From contig CM022951.1 of assembly GCA_012931725.1 (NCBI GenBank), positions 76,695,905 through 76,759,904 on the forward strand: a DNA stretch of 64,000 bases. Direction: 5' to 3'. Under the pieces are notes generated by a model, which saw only the letters and a list, made by a program, of their open reading frames with translations, did no database searches and was not told the origin of the DNA. The DNA is from Litsea cubeba. Taxonomy: Eukaryota > Streptophyta > Magnoliopsida > Laurales > Lauraceae. The position numbers and the translations under genes are program-made. Shown here one piece after another: positions 1 through 13,073 of the stretch (position 1 is its first letter; every line of letters starts with the position of its first letter).

Positions 1-2080
1 CTTTAAATAACGCACCATCACAATATTACAAAAAAAAACAGAGAGAGAAAAAAGAGAGGCAGTCCACCTAGAAATTCATATTATTCTCAAGTATAACTGC
101 AAAGCATTCTAAAATAATTAAGGTATGCCTTATCCACTTATCCAATCAATCCCTTCTACAGTTCCAGTACTCATTCTTATGGAATCTTCACTGTGTGAAT
201 AAACAAGTAATTAAAAGGTATTTATATTGAGGTGGATCGCCAAATACTCGGAATTTCATATAATATGGTTATGGTTTTAAATGCAAAAAGTGAGCGCATG
301 GTTATAGTTCTATAATAAAGGAACAGGATACTATATATATAAAAAAGGGGGAATGAAAGATGGAATCAGTTCATCTGTTATTTGACTTGCCAAACGGCAG
401 GCCACTAAATGAACGTCAGACTACAACACTCAGCAAATAAAATATTAATAGAAAAATACAAATAATTTATTTAGTCATTAAGAGAATGTTTGTCTGCATT
501 AAAATATGTATAAATTTTTCAAGTGGTTAAAAATAAACACCAAATGTTAGGTATTCATTTTCTATCTTTATTTACTTCTATTTTCATAAAAAAAAAAGAT
601 TGTTTAACAAAATTCATCTTTGATCTTCATTTTTAATCTCTCCAAAAAAATTTCTATGTATTAAATTCATGTGTTTAAATGCAAACAAACGGGCCCAAGT
701 AAAAATCAGCATGCAAGAATCTTAGCTGAGAATTTTAAAGTCCCTACATTATTCAAATCACAAGCAGGTTTGTTGGTGGTGGTGAAAAATGTGCCAAATA
801 AGTATTTGCCCAGTAGGAACAAAATTTTATGATGCAATATGTAAAATACGAGGCATTCTTACGGTAACTAATTACTTCACTTTATATCTCAAATAGCAGA
901 GAACACAAAAGAATTAAGTGGCATTAATTTACGAAATTAGCAAGATTCCATCATCATGATTTGAGTGGTGTGTATAGCGCCCAAAGCATCACAAACAAGG
1001 ATGGCGTAGGTGTTGGCCTGGCCCTCTCCTTTTACTAGGTGGTGTATGCTTTTGGCGTGGAATCCGTGGACAAAGGCCTTTGAAAAGGGAGTTTGGATCC
1101 TCTACGAACTTATGGCAGACTATTCATCCACTACCAATATAGCATCTCCACGTACTAGTTCTGAGGAAGGATGAAGAGCCACCCGGCCCACCCATCCTAC
1201 ACAGACAGCACTTGTTATTTTTTTATTAGTTCGAATCCCATTAGTCTGCCACACGTTTCCCACGAGTGGGATGGGCAGAACTCGAACATGACCCCACCTA
1301 TTGATAATCACATACCATTAAGAATGTTCACTCCGCTATTAATTTTTCTTCAATAGAAGTTGGTTCCACTCTAACATTAAGTGAGCATATATATATATAT
1401 ATAGCTACAATGTGATCACAAAAAATTGAGTAGGAAGTGATATGGATGAATCACTAGCCAGGCCCAACTCCTGTGGCTCTTGAGAAGTTACTTTTTATTC
1501 ATACACGTAGATGCGTGGCTCTTGAGAAGTTACTTTTTATTCATACACGTAGATGCAGATCAATTCCCATTTTTTTATTATTATTTTTTTAAAACAGTGG
1601 GATCAATCACCATGTTTTCAAGTTTGAAATATCACTTTTGACCAATAGCTTAAAAAGGAGAAGATAATTATGAAGAATTTTTCTTGAGTCCAAATCCCTG
1701 AGTCTCTGCCACACATTTCCGTGAGTGGGATGGGTATAACTCCAATATGGAGCTTGCCTTTTAATAATCTAAAATGAATTCTATCAACTTAATTATATAT
1801 CCTCATATGTTTTGTTGGTCTCACCTTAAAATTAACGAGCATATGAATGATAATGTGATTAGCATATTTGTACGAATCATTAATCCTATGTATTAATCAC
1901 CTTGGAAAGATACCAGCTCCTGCGTCTGTACTTCCATCACACAACTCTCACTCTGCCCCTCTGGGAAGAAAGTGGAGACAAACCGTTCCACCCAAAAGAA
2001 AGCCTTTTCCCTTAACACACACACAACAGCCCAAGTGATATGGATGAAGCACTACTACCGACCTCTTGAAAAGTTTACCT
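1..2080. other. AT-rich intergenic region with short repeats
   Basis: No gene is supported here. The stretch is AT-rich, with poly-A runs and an (AT)n tract near 1389-1402. A diverged dispersed repeat occurs twice, at about 1225-1290 and 1685-1760. Both copies read roughly 'tctgccacac.tttcc..gagtgggatggg'. The first copy also has GTTCGA and TCGAAC at its two sides, giving a small inverted arrangement. Open frames near 1120-1356 fall within the first repeat copy and do not look like a protein family. Confidence 0.6.
1473..1556. repeat. 42-bp perfect tandem duplication
   Basis: Two adjacent copies of a 42-bp unit, starting at 1473 and 1515 (GTGGCTCTTGAGAAGTTACT...). By eye they are identical, so the duplication is recent. 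It lies in non-coding DNA downstream of the zinc-finger gene. Confidence 0.9.
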
Positions 2081-2090
2081 TTTATTCACA

Positions 2091-2096
2091 AGCAAT
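2091..2096 (-). terminator. Possible polyadenylation signal of the zinc-finger gene
   Basis: AATAAA on the minus strand, about 180 bases past the stop codon of the C2H2 gene. The motif matches the consensus, but AATAAA is common in AT-rich DNA, so the assignment is tentative. Confidence 0.3.
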
Positions 2097-2272
2097 TACA
2101 TCCAAGTCAAAAGTTAGAAGATGATTCCGAAAATTGCATAAGGAAACTGATTCTAAAAAAGGATAAAAATGAAAACAACGAATTGGGCTTCTTGAATCAG
2201 TAATGTACAGCTCTTTTTTATATATACAAAGTACATTTTTTCTATTCAACCCTCCAGGGTTGTAATTACTTG

Positions 2273-3646
2273 TTACTTGTTACTTAGATTAGCAGATGAT
2301 CCAATCCCCATTTGCAACCATGGACTTGAAGCCCCAGCAAAGTTGATGTCCTTAAGATCACTCAGCTTTGCCAGCTTGATCTTACCATCCTCTTCATCAT
2401 CCACATGTAGTAGCATTGAACTCTGGACGTGGTTGTTGATCTTCTTGTTTAAATGAATACCAATCCACGGTTGTAAATATAGATCAGCTTTAGCTGAAGG
2501 AAATTCTAAGCTTAAATGGCCCCCCACTTTATACTTCCCGACTCCAACAGCTTCATCAGTGGGAGCTGGCTGGTTGAGATCGAGCGGCTCGGATTTATCC
2601 AACTTGGGTCTTTTTTGGACCTGTGGGCCATGGTGATCTTGCAGTGGATGAAGCTCGGTAATTGGTTTGTTGGGTGAATTAGAAGTGACCCAATGGCACC
2701 TCTTGTGCCCACCCAATGCCTGCCCGGAGGCAAACACCCTGTGGCAGATGGAGCATTCATGCATTTTCTTCTCCCTCTTTATCAACTGCGATTGGTAATG
2801 ATCTAAGGGCTGCGCTGGAGTGATTGAGAAATCATCATGGATGATGACTTCCTCTTCGACCGTGCTCTCGTCGATTTCTTCAAGCTTGGCCGCGAAGCAG
2901 CCCTTCACTTTCTTGTGACTGGCCCTGTGGCCACCTAGAGCTTGGTGTGAATTGAACACCTTCTTACATGCCTTGCACTCGAACATCCCTCTACCAATTC
3001 CCTTTGGCTTCTCATCGGGTGCCTGAATCGGGTAGTTCGTCTGTTGCTCCGCCTCTTCCTCCTCATCCTCATCCTCCTCCTCCTCCTTTTCTGCAGACGT
3101 GCTCGACTCCTCTGTCTTGACGATGAAGGGGTCGTCGACTCTGGCTGTTGAAAGCATCACAAGGCAGTTGGCCAGTTCCTCCTCTTCGATCGATAGGCAA
3201 TTCGAATTCTTGACCACTCGCCTCGACCGCTTCCCCTTGGACCACCCCAGGCAACCCCTCCGGCCATCATCGTCGTCGTCGTCGTCGTAGGAACCGGGTG
3301 ATGAGGCTAGCGACACCGCAAACTCCTCAGAGCCGCATTTCCCATGCTCAAGAAACGACTTGCACGACTCGAACTCCTTGCCACAGTTCTTGCATATCCG
3401 GCAGCTCTTAGTGCGGTTGGGATTGGTTCGGAGCGCATACATGCGCTTGGTCCCGGCCACCGGATTCCCACCGAACTTTCCTTCCCACCACCCGCTAGGT
3501 GGATCATGGTGGTCGATGTGACCCAAATCATTTCCAATCCCATGGGCTCTCATGTGACCTCCAAGGGCTCTCCCACACCCAAATCCTTTCTTGCAGATCC
3601 TGCAACAGTGCTTGAAACTCTGATGTTGTTCCATCACCACAGCCAT
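2273..3646 (-). CDS. ZAT-type C2H2 zinc-finger transcriptional repressor
   Basis: Intronless nuclear DNA-binding protein of the plant C1-2i ('QALGGH') family, which usually acts as a repressor. Numbered from the Met at 3646 (457 aa): finger 1 at about 15-35 (C-x2-C-x12-H-x3-H, with RALGGH); a degenerate second finger at about 85-104; basic GKRSRR at about 138; an L-box-like [12 protein letters not shown] at about 154; an acidic Glu/Asp run at about 186-199; finger 3 (224-244) and finger 4 (298-318), both with QALGGH; and an EAR repression motif LDLNQP at about 355. An in-frame ATG at 3667 adds seven residues but has a weak context (T at -3, C at +4). The ATG at 3646 has A at -3 and G at +4, and the family normally starts close to finger 1, so 3646 is preferred; 3634 is also possible. 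Fingers, L-box and EAR motif are visible in the sequence; target genes are not known. Confidence 0.93.
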   Translation of the reverse strand: MAVVMEQHQSFKHCCRICKKGFGCGRALGGHMRAHGIGNDLGHIDHHDPPSGWWEGKFGGNPVAGTKRMYALRTNPNRTKSCRICKNCGKEFESCKSFLEHGKCGSEEFAVSLASSPGSYDDDDDDDGRRGCLGWSKGKRSRRVVKNSNCLSIEEEELANCLVMLSTARVDDPFIVKTEESSTSAEKEEEEDEDEEEEAEQQTNYPIQAPDEKPKGIGRGMFECKACKKVFNSHQALGGHRASHKKVKGCFAAKLEEIDESTVEEEVIIHDDFSITPAQPLDHYQSQLIKREKKMHECSICHRVFASGQALGGHKRCHWVTSNSPNKPITELHPLQDHHGPQVQKRPKLDKSEPLDLNQPAPTDEAVGVGKYKVGGHLSLEFPSAKADLYLQPWIGIHLNKKINNHVQSSMLLHVDDEEDGKIKLAKLSDLKDINFAGASSPWLQMGIGSSANLSNK

Positions 3647-3719
3647 AGTTAAATCAGCCAGATGCATATATAAAAAAAAATCATGATCTCCTTATACTTC
3701 TAATATACAAGGTAAAAAG

Positions 3720-3746
3720 ATAGAGAGAGACAGAGAGAAAGAGAGG
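3720..3746 (-). promoter_or_regulatory. CT-rich 5' leader of the zinc-finger gene
   Basis: On the minus strand this is a (CT)n-type pyrimidine tract in the presumed 5' UTR, about 80 bases upstream of the start codon. Such tracts are common in plant leaders and core promoters. No binding factor can be assigned. Confidence 0.4.
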
Positions 3747-4000
3747 CTGTGCTTGGATGGTTGTTGTATGTGGTGTTTGAGAGAGTAGTCCTAGTTTTTA
3801 GTTGAAGGATGTGTGGTTGGTTAGTTGTGGATGAATGGAAAGAGGGAGTGAGAGTTTTAGTGAGTGACAAATGGAGAGAGAGACCTTTTCTTTCAAGCAG
3901 GAGGAAGTTGCATAGTCCATTGACATATAACTTCAATTCCAAGCCAAGAGAACCAAGAGACATCTCCTCCTTTGTCGGTTGGTCCTTCCTCGTTTTCCTT

Positions 4001-4014
4001 CACAAAATTTATAT
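4001..4014 (-). promoter_or_regulatory. Candidate TATA box of the zinc-finger gene
   Basis: The minus strand reads AATATAAATTT here, about 360 bases upstream of the chosen start codon. Transcription would begin near 3975 and give a leader of about 330 nt. This is the best TATA-like match upstream of the gene, but AT-rich DNA gives many chance matches. Confidence 0.35.
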
Positions 4015-4019
4015 TCCTC

Positions 4020-7000
4020 ATTAATAGCATTAATAGTTCCTATTGACTCTAAATTTAAGCTTTTTCTTGTTAATTATTCTCTCTTCTTCTATTGGGTTGT
4101 ATTTTTCTTTTTACCTTAATTTTATTTCTTCTTCTTTTGGTGATTGGAAATTTTTTGTGATAATATGAAAGTAATTTAGAAACTGAAATAATTAACAAGT
4201 ATCACTTGTACATGGGCCTCTCATAATGTGTCCTTAAGTTGTGTATTAAGACTTGTCTAAATTTTACCTTGATTAGCATAATACATATGGATTGCATTAT
4301 ACAAATTAATTAAGTTAAGAAATCTTATGCCAGCTTGAATTTGCTATGGTACGTGCAACAACGATTACTTTTTTAGGTAAATCTGATCCCCGCCGTTGAC
4401 CTCAGATTGCGATTAATGGGAGCTTAAGTGGGCACCCCAACTGGATATTGTTAAGGTTGGCAACTATCATCAGGGCCAGACTAAAGGGGCTGGGGGTGGC
4501 CATGGTCCCCCCTAAATTTTAAGACCACCCCTTAAAGTTTGAGGTAATTTTAGGTTTTTTTACATTCCCTCCACCCACAAAATCTATATTCCCATATATA
4601 TATATATATATATATATATTTCTCACATAATGGCCTCCTCAAGTAAAATTCCCGATTCTGCCACTTACTGGCATGTTGTTTTGGCCTTTTGGCTCCACCA
4701 ACTCACCAACTGATCGATGTGTTTGTGCGTGACAGTTTCTTACAGTAATTTGCTTATGCAGTAGTTCCTATTTTAAAAAAAAAAAATGAAAGCAAATTAG
4801 TTTTCATTTTCTACAATTTTGAGTTCCATTAACTTCCCCAATATTGAAATGTGTTTCTACCTCTTTTCTGATTAGTAAGGACTGGATAATAAATGGGTAT
4901 TAGCTTACGTTGAGATGAAGGCCTCTTACTAAAAAACTGTTAACCAGGAGAAATGAAGCGAGATTCTTCTTTGAAAATCATTTTTGTTTTTTTCATGAAA
5001 AATACTCTTAATCACTGACATATTCCTATATTTCTTAAATATCTTACTCTTGGAAGTTGGAACCAATTATGTTTGCAATGACCTTGGAGGCTAGTATATA
5101 TCAGGCACATCTGTAACTAAACGGCTGTTTTTAAAACATTATGAGAAGCCTAGTTAGCACTAATATAATTAAAGTGGGGCACACAGATTAGTCGATAATA
5201 AAATCAGGATGCTATTGATTTTGCTTTGAGTTAATTTATGCGATATAATTTGCTTTGAATCAGTACATTCTCCAGCTAAAGATGTTGACTGCTGGTTGCT
5301 TTCTTTTTCTAAGACTGATTCTTATTATAGAAGTTTATCATGTTTCTTTGTTGAGGTGCAGGGCACGTGCCAAGCAAACATGGAAATGAAATCGAATTTC
5401 AATTTTATAAGGTGCCTCACTTTAAGTTGGCTTGCGAACCGACATTATGGTCACTAAATCAAGTGGTCAGTTTATTCTGTCATGGGGACGATTCAGTTTT
5501 AGTTGATGGTAACCATTTCATATTACATGCCTCATGACCGGTGTTGTCTCAAATTTCATTGTATTTGGATTGGATTGGCATTCACCACTGAATCGATCAA
5601 TACGTGGAAAATAACTTTAAGCATTGAGTTAAACTCTTCCGTTATTTATTAATCAGACAAATTTTATATGTCACTTTTTGGAGTAAGTTTGATTGAGTGA
5701 ATTAATAACAAGGCAAAAGTAGGTCCCGTGATGATCGGCGCCACCAGAACTTAAGTTGAACACAAGAAAATCCTATGAGATCATTAACGACCAATACCCA
5801 TTGCTTGGATCAGGCAAAAATGGGTCCCAAAAAAATTATAGGAGGATATTGACATGGAAACTTCTATAGGGCCATCCACGTAGGACCACTTAGCTTGATA
5901 CATGAGAAGGTACACGAACCCCACAAATTGCCTCATTACAGTTTAAACGTGGGTGTATTTGTTGAAATGTCTAATCGAACTCAACCCACAATTACTTAAT
6001 TAATAATGCCTAATTATGATCCAATAATGATAAGAATTGGGATCACTTGATTTGCTTTCTAAAACCACTCCATCTTGTTTCATTGAAACAAGCTTATATT
6101 ATTTTATTGGGAAAATGACTATTTAAATTGAATCTTGGCTTGGTCACCACAACGATCACCCAACAGCTTGACACTAGTTAAAAAAGAACCCAATCCTAAA
6201 GCATGTCGGCACTCATCAACTGATCAAATGGTGGTTGGCTTAGCATCACTTTAATTATATTGTTGCATTTGATTCATTAGCCTTGATCTATCACTGTCCA
6301 ACTATACACTAATGGCCATAGTACTAGCTAGTTGACAACAGAATATAAGCAATAATTCCTGTACTAACGTTAAAAAGAGGAAACCCGTCCTTGAACATTT
6401 TGTCCAAAAACCAACAGAAAAAAAAAAGGTAAAAAGTAAAAAACCATCATCTATAATTAAGAACTTGTTGGTATCAGCACTAGGAAGTAGCAACTGATCT
6501 TGTGTAATGTGCAGACTACGTACAGTACCTATCTGCATGAATATATTAGATATCTTTAAGCTAAGTTTAAAGCTTTAAAAAAAAAAAAAAAACACGAGAA
6601 GAAGAAGCAGCAGCGCAGCAGCTTTCATGTCTGCAGGAATTCCATAAGTTTAAAGCCGCAAAATTTTATCTTATTTTAAAGCTGCCTCTAACTAAGTAAC
6701 TATAATAGTGTTGTTGGGCAATCACAGCGCAGTAGCGGCAAGACTGGCTTCGGAAAAAGAAAGAAATTACAGTAGGCATGCATTTCACTACAACCGACGG
6801 ATTGTCAACAAAGCACTCTCCTATTTTGCTGAAATCATGTCTCATGTCAACCACCAATCTTGCACCGACAGTACCTGGGGTTTACTCTACCAAGGTTGGG
6901 TTAGGGTCAGGTCATCTTCGGATCACCTACATTAGCCCTACCTGTACGAACTCAACACCTGGTTTTGTTCATTTTTACCACTAAAACTCCTGTGCTCTGT

Positions 7001-10000
7001 GTAATGTCCGATCTAGGGATTGTTGTTGCATTGGGCAAAATAATGGTCTGCTTAATTAGGGCTGTCCATTGTCTCTTCTTCTCTCATCTGGGCTTTATAA
7101 TAGCTTAATTAGGATGTCCGACATGCACCATAAAGTAAGTCCAATTTAAGCCAAATCTATATATCCAAGTGAACACCGGTGAAATGGCCCATTTTCAAGC
7201 CACTCGAATATCGGACACATGAGCCTCATTTGCATGTTCATCTTCTGTAGACTGTAGACAGCAAGTTGAGATCCATTGATGTATATATTCATAGCAGAAA
7301 TCTATCATTTTATAATCCAAAAAGAATGAGAATTCTCGCCAAAATCTTTGGACTGGCTGACAAAATTAATTACTCTGATATCTACAACTTTTCCAGATTG
7401 GTCTAGATTTATGGATCCCCCTATGTATGGGTCTGAGTGCAACTCCTGTCTGGTCCATAACCAGTTATTTGAATATATTCAGATGGATGTATGTGACACT
7501 AGTTTAGCAGGGGTGTTCATGAGCCGGGTGAGTCCAGAATGAGGATAACTGGGCCCAGCCCAACTTTAGAAACACATGCCGGTATCCTGCCCGGGCCTGA
7601 TATATTGGACATAAGTGCCAGGCCCAAGCCCTCCCATTTAGTCAATCGGTCCAAGCCAAACTGTGCTTTTATTAGTTGTTTTGAGCTTTTAAGCAATTGT
7701 TTGGACAAATTTATCACTAAATTACAAGCTGGGGACCAAGTCAGGGCAGGCTTTGTGCTTTTTATCACTTAATCCAATCCCAGCCCAAATATTAAACCAG
7801 CCTAGATTTTACATCCAAGCCCAGCAGAAAGTGGGATGGGCTCGGATCGCGCTCTGACTGGCCTAGCCCATGAGCACCCCCACAGTTTAGTATATATGCA
7901 ATCGGTAGCAGCGGTGTATTAGTCCATGATATTGAGCCCAACATATCAAAAAGCTCATTTATCCAACCCACAAAATCAGACATGGGCCTCATCTCAGGCC
8001 CCATTAACAATGGTCCACAATTACCGGACCCATTCAAACCAACCCAGCTTATATTGTTTTGTATTAGACAAGAAGATTGATTCATCGGGTGGAGAATGAC
8101 TGAGAGTCTTAACTCTAAATGGGTGCTCGTTCTGTCCTGATCATTCATTCGGAGGGCAGGACAGCGAATATTTTATGTATTCATTGGAGAAGATGGCATC
8201 ACATGTTTTCAAGACAACAAGAAAAGAAGTCTGCATTTGATCGTCCTATAGGCCAGGGGCTTACCTATGTTGTACTGACCTGGGGGTTCATCCCACCTCG
8301 GAATTGAAATCCCTATAGAGTTGGGGCCTTAGAGTAGGGGCGGACCTACCTTTGAGCGATTTGGAGCCCAATCTGGGGCAGTCACCTGAGGTCGAAATTA
8401 AAATCCTCATAGAGTTAAATGGGGCCTTGTAATATGTCTCACATGTCTAAACTAGTCGCTACACATATGTCTAAAAGTAGCCCCACATATATAAAGCTTC
8501 ATTGGTAAAAACAGAAGAAACGAAAAAGTTGTAACAACACATCGCTCCATCTTATTCAACCTCTTCTTTTGAAACCTCTTCGCACTAATTATCGATCAAG
8601 CTCTCGTCGCCGATCCCTATGTATTGTGCGAACTACTACATCTTAATCTGCCAAACATTTCTAATATAATCCTTCAAAATCACTCTATATCTAAATCTAA
8701 ATGCTTATTTCCAAATTCTAATTCCAAACCCCAAATCCCCAAATCCCCAAATCTTAATTTAAACCCGAAGCCCTAAACCACCAAATCCGAGCGTTTCTAC
8801 AAAAATCCAAAGATGGCCATATCCATTCCCGTTATCAATTCTTCTTGCCCCACTATGATTCAAAGATGGAATTCCACTCCCATTATCCAAATGTTGAAGG
8901 CTTTGAGAAAGTGAAAAGGGAAAGGATCTTCAAAATATTCTTGTATTTAGTTTTTCTTATACACCCGCTCACTTTGAACTTGCAGCGATGTCCATTGGGC
9001 ATTGATTTTAATATATAAATTTAGAGAAACATGATCATATGAGTTTAAGTATCTAAAATCAATGTTAGAATCATTTTTTTTATCCATCTCAAGTTTTGTG
9101 GTATTTTTTATCAAGATCCTAACCTCTTCATTGCACAATCTTCAATAACTTCATGCATCTAGTTGAGTTCTAAGAGTTGGACATTTTCTAAAGAAAAAAT
9201 ATAGATGCTATCTGGTAATGTAAAAAAAAAAAAAAAAAAAAAAACCTAACAAAAACTTTCTTTTAAAAAATGTTAAAGTCCAATAAAATTTTAGCCCCAC
9301 CTAAATAAAAGCCCTGAATGGCTATTGCAGTAGGCGACAATTGAAAATTGACACTCACCCACTACAAAGCCGGTTCTGCCTGTTTTTCTTATTAGAAGTT
9401 GCAGAGATAGCTTCAGTTTGGTGAAGGAACTGCATCACCCGCTACTAACAAAGACAACGAAAAGCGTGACATCCTAACAGAAGCATTTAACAAGTATAGT
9501 AACTAACAACTAGTAAGATGGGAATAATAAAGTTGCTTGTTGGTCCTTTTTCGAATATCCTTTTTCTCTTCTTCCATACGTTAATGTCGTAAACAACATG
9601 TATAAGGCATTTTAGGCTGAAGTTCTATCATTGGATAGACAGCTCGGTAAAGTGAATTTAATATCTCACGGGGTTTGGTAGGTGTAGCCTTTTTTTAAGT
9701 ATGCACCGCCCTAGCACGTATCAAGGGACCTGTTATTTTTTTTGCGTGAGGAAGCAAATTTTATGTGGTGTCTAACAACCATGTTTTACACTGAATAAAT
9801 AGATCGTGGCCATCCCCTATATTTATATATGGTCCTCGCGCTAAGTGTGCAATTTGGGCATGTCTTTGTGTGATACATTTTTGTGTCATTCTATTATTCT
9901 TATCATTGATTTCTTTTATTTCTTTCAAAAAAAAAAAAACAATATTGTTCCAATTAAATTCTATATTTTGGTGCAGCTGAAGAACATATATAGAATTGGT

Positions 10001-10142
10001 TTAACCAGAGTCTTTTTTTTTTTTTTTCTATCTATCTCTTATGTGAGACCATAAAAAATGAAAAGAAAACAGAGCGGATAACTATTTAATGTAAACTTGT
10101 TACAGCGAACTGGATGAGGAAAGCGAGTGTCGAATTGGTTAG
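4020..10142. other. Intergenic region, decayed repeats, no gene supported
   Basis: About 6 kb without a recognisable gene. It holds an (AT)n microsatellite near 4596-4619, poly-A runs near 6575 and 9224-9243, a poly-T near 10015-10027, and a stretch at 4470-4560 whose wording resembles common plant repeat debris (ggggctgggggtggccatgg). Open frames of 60-118 codons at 6302-8307 have no visible domain or typical codon bias and look fortuitous. Nothing resembling a tRNA or other structured RNA gene was noticed. Confidence 0.5.
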
Positions 10143-10243
10143 TGTGGGGGTAAAATCTGAACTCAATGTTATATTGGGCTTGGGTCAAATGGATCAACCC
10201 AACCCGCCGGGAGGAAGAATATGAAGAGAATTAAAGGAGTGTC
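10143..10243 (+). repeat. 5' LTR, first part
   Basis: The first 101 bp of the 5' LTR, ending in GTC, the 3-bp sequence duplicated when the CACTA element inserted. It aligns with 22863-22964 of the 3' LTR with a handful of differences, including one small indel in 'gggtca(a/ta)...ggatc'. Confidence 0.92.
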
Positions 10244-10259
10244 CACTACACCATTTCAG

Positions 10260-10660
10260 GACATACGTAACGGTTTAAAACCGTTACTAAAAAAATTTGT
10301 AACGGTTTTTTTGGGTTACAGTTTGGGCGTTTCTAATCTGTTATAAACATTCCTACCGGTTATAAACCGTTACAAACACATTAATTGTAACGCTTATTTC
10401 CGTTACTGAGAAATTAGTTCCTAACGTTTTAATACTCATTTGTGTTAATAATTTTAAATAAAAAAGTAACAGTTTCGCAAGTTTTTGTAACGGTATTTTA
10501 CACTTAAATATTTTGTAACGGTTTTGTGAAAACTTTTGTACGGTTTTTCGTGCCAAATTGTGTTACTGATTCATAACATTCCCTACGTTTGTGAAATCTT
10601 TTGTAACGTTTTTTAAATGTTGCTATTCGCACAACTTAGTACCGGTTATAACCGTTACAA
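10260..10660. repeat. Left subterminal repeat array of the CACTA element
   Basis: About ten copies of TGTAACGGTTT-like motifs and their complements (AAACCGTTAC) in 400 bp. Several are paired as short palindromes, such as CGGTTATAAACCG. Known CACTA elements carry such arrays as binding sites for their DNA-binding protein; that role here is inferred. Confidence 0.8.
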
Positions 10661-12949
10661 AACTGTTTCATATGTAAAAAAAATATCCAAAACCCACCCC
10701 TGAATACCAAACCTGCTGCATATATAAAAATGCCCTTTTACACGGTTCAAACATTAACAAGGAATCTCACACTTGCATCCAATCAAATAATTTAAAAGCC
10801 TATAATTTAAAAAAAAAAAAATGACCCCACCAATTGAAAATGAACATGAAAACGAAATAAATGAAAATGAAAACGAATATAAAAACATGTAGAAGAAAAC
10901 AATGTACCTGGTACAAGACCACCACCAAGCACCTTGACAACCTCTATATCAAAGAGTCCAAACCTAAGTACCAAATACAACAATTATCAGCATTATAAAC
11001 TAAAAATTCAGATACTTAAAAAGAAGACAAACACTCATTTTCCAAAAATATTCACAAAGTGAGAGAGAGTAATGAATCCAAAAGAACTACTCAAAGCCTT
11101 TCGTACAAAAAGCCTCTCAAATTGTTAAGACATTTGCAGGCAGATTACCCAACAAAAACAATATAATGACACCATGGGACAAATCAAATGGAGTCTCAAT
11201 CTCCATTCCAAGAGTCTCTATATTCTTAATATACCAAGTGTGTAAAAATTTCTAATATAAAAGATTTCTCGAAATTTCGGCATAGTCTCCCCTGTACGTG
11301 TGACATTTAATTTTTTTTACAACCTGTTAAGTACCTGTACATGATAAAAAAACACTTCATATAAACAACCCAATGCCCCAACACACTACAAAGTCATTCA
11401 CCACTACGTCATCAGTCATACACCATTCAACCTTCTCTGCTTTTAAATCATCTCCCTACCATGTTGATGTGTATACTATTCTGTGTATACTCTTATCAGC
11501 CCATTTGCAAGTGATTCCATTTTTCTTTGTTTTTATTAGTTCAAGATACATCCAAACACACCTGAAATGCCTAACATGTTTGATGTGTTGGCATATATGT
11601 GTTATGTTGGCATACATGTTTCAAGATACATCCAAATAACCAAGACATCCTTTTGGACTAAACACGTGATGCAAGATTCCACCAAGGTCATTTAGTCAAA
11701 TTCCTAATTTAAAGCTCATGTCATTCTCATCCAATAAAACATCGAGTTCAATGAAACTGGGAAAAAAACTCAAAAAGGAAATCCAAATAAATTTATAATA
11801 ACTTTGGTGAAGAAAACAATACCATTTCGGCCATAAACGTTACATTATCTACAACCTGTGGATACAAACAAGGAGAAACACAACATGAGTAATGACTTTA
11901 GCTTAAATGAAGACTCAACAATATTAGGAACCCCATTAAAAGTAACTGTGTCACACAATGCAAAACAAGTTTCAGGTAGCCTCCTTTCCAAAGTCTCTCC
12001 ATGCAATTAATTTAGTTGTTTAGTAGTATAAAACAAGAGAGTGATGTGCATGGCCTCCCTTATTTACATATCTGACATGAAAATAAAAATATCACATATC
12101 TTTTCAATGCTACGCATCTTAGAATTCTTGTTCGATATCAGTTGTTGAAGCAAAACCAGACACTTTGAAAAGATACAGCATCAAAAACACTTTCCAATCC
12201 TACTCGCTTCAGAATTCATGGCTCATATCAAGTAGCATAAGAATATTCAGCCACTGCAAGTTGGAAAATTGCAATGCCGCACTCCACGGTTGTCAGTCTC
12301 GCATACAAATCAGAAAAGAAACTGTGCAAATAATAGCCAAGTCCATATCTCCACTTCTGATTCTATATTTTAGTAGCATTTGTACAATTTATATAGATCA
12401 TAGCTCTATTAATATTTACATTTTTTTTATTAGAACAACTATAATTTTCATTGTATACTAACTCTTTAAGATATATTCATATACATTTATGGGGGTGTTG
12501 GTATAGTTTTTTAGTATCTGTTAATAACATCAACATCCATGCTGCCTAAAAGTAACACTTGTAAGTTGTAATGACATTTCTAAACAAGTCTAACTTTGGT
12601 CATCACCACAAAAGGACCATAAACAAAAGAACTGAATAAAATCTAAAAACAGTCTGCTCAATCTCATCATACTCTTTTGACTATAAACACACCAAGAAGA
12701 ATAATCAAGAAAGCAAATTGACATTAGAACCAACAAAATATCTCAACCCACAACTCAATTGAAGTTTCTAAATAAAGCACTAAAATGTGGGAACTTCTAT
12801 TCTTTTCTTCAATCCTGCATTAAAAAAAAAAGAGCAAGATTATGAAATATGTGAATCAAAGAAAAATGAAAGATGGGATGCCACCTAAACCCATGTGAGT
12901 TTTCTCGTATCTGAATGAAATAATAACAGTAAATAATGAAAACAACATT

Positions 12950-13073
12950 TATATAAAAGGAGCAAATATTTTAGCTTTGCAATTAGAGTGTCAATATTCT
13001 GCCCAACCGTGTCTTCAACCAACTCCCCAAAGCAAAGTACAATGAGTTCACAGAGATTATTGGATAAAGCCAC
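12950..13073 (-). pseudogene. Exon-like coding island of unknown origin inside the CACTA element
   Basis: The minus-strand frame after a plausible acceptor (TCATCAG) at 13074 reads about 40 residues with normal protein composition (VALSNNLCELIVLCFGELVE and onward). It then passes into low-complexity Leu/Lys-rich sequence without a clear donor site. I do not recognise the family. It may be another captured exon, but a chance frame cannot be ruled out. Confidence 0.35.

Noticed and set aside
1225..1245. GTTCGAATCCC, resembling the T-arm/B box of a tRNA gene
   Set aside because: No cloverleaf, acceptor stem or A box could be placed around it; part of a dispersed repeat.
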